Source: Elysia crispata (taxonomy: Eukaryota > Mollusca > Gastropoda > Plakobranchidae). Taken from it: DNA of 64,000 nt. A program made the translations under genes and the position numbers. Numbering within the stretch: position 1 is the first letter of the stretch; each line of letters begins with the position of its first letter. Where the stretch lies: positions 1,432,001-1,496,000 of the forward strand of contig JAWDGP010004927.1 in assembly GCA_033675545.1 (NCBI GenBank). Reading direction: 5' to 3'. The notes beneath the pieces are model-generated. The model worked only from the letters and a program-made list of their open reading frames with translations. It was not told the origin of the DNA and made no database searches. This document shows, piece by piece, positions 63,906-64,000 of this stretch.

Positions 63906-64000
63906 GCAGCTCGTTTCATTTTGAGAAAAAGATGCAAGTCATAAATTTAAAGAATAACAAACAAATTTAAATAAATACAAAAATGTATCATATCAAACTA

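Overview
The window looks like nuclear DNA from an invertebrate animal, most likely a gastropod mollusc (tentative). Reasons: AT-rich sequence, genes split by GT-AG introns, many microsatellites, several non-LTR retrotransposons, and a DNA transposon resembling one I recall being described from the sea hare Aplysia. I see no prokaryotic gene organisation.

The cellular genes are three tandem paralogues, all on the minus strand, of the lysosomal phospholipase A2 / 1-O-acylceramide synthase family (PLA2G15, LCAT superfamily). Gene A spans 5902-11795, gene B 21920-33873 and gene C 45444-51850. Each has six coding exons with the same phases. Exons 2-6 have identical lengths in all three (157, 131, 99, 228 and 521 bp); exon 1 is 97, 91 and 91 bp. 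All three keep an open frame, a signal peptide and the Ser-Asp-His triad, giving proteins of 410, 408 and 408 residues. A CACGTG E-box lies about 270-310 bp upstream of every start codon; in B and C it matches the CLEAR (TFEB) lysosomal element at 9 of 10 bases.

B and C sit in a segmental duplication (about 19601-35975 and 40719-54225), so each copy serves as an empty-site control for insertions in the other. Copy B carries a 4.1-kb DNA transposon (27749-31843) in intron 1. It is flanked by AAGT duplications and contains a broken transposase gene whose N-terminus has the cysteine pattern of the RAG1 N-terminal region. Copy C carries a 5'-truncated CR1/L2-like LINE (40883-43321) and a 0.6-kb insertion (47497-48088). 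Between the two copies lie a (CT)n tract, a perfect hairpin and a degenerate RNase H-bearing LINE (37560-40444).

The left flank (1-5.9 kb) holds a foldback element with 19-bp perfect inverted ends. 12-21 kb holds (ACT)n arrays and an old LINE 3' end. The right flank (54-64 kb) holds a 215-bp tandem repeat, a 2.07-kb array of about 64 copies of a 32-bp unit, a decayed L1/Tx1-like LINE on the minus strand, and a 69-bp minisatellite. Large stretches have no recognisable feature and are listed as such. All similarities are by eye; no alignment or database search was run.
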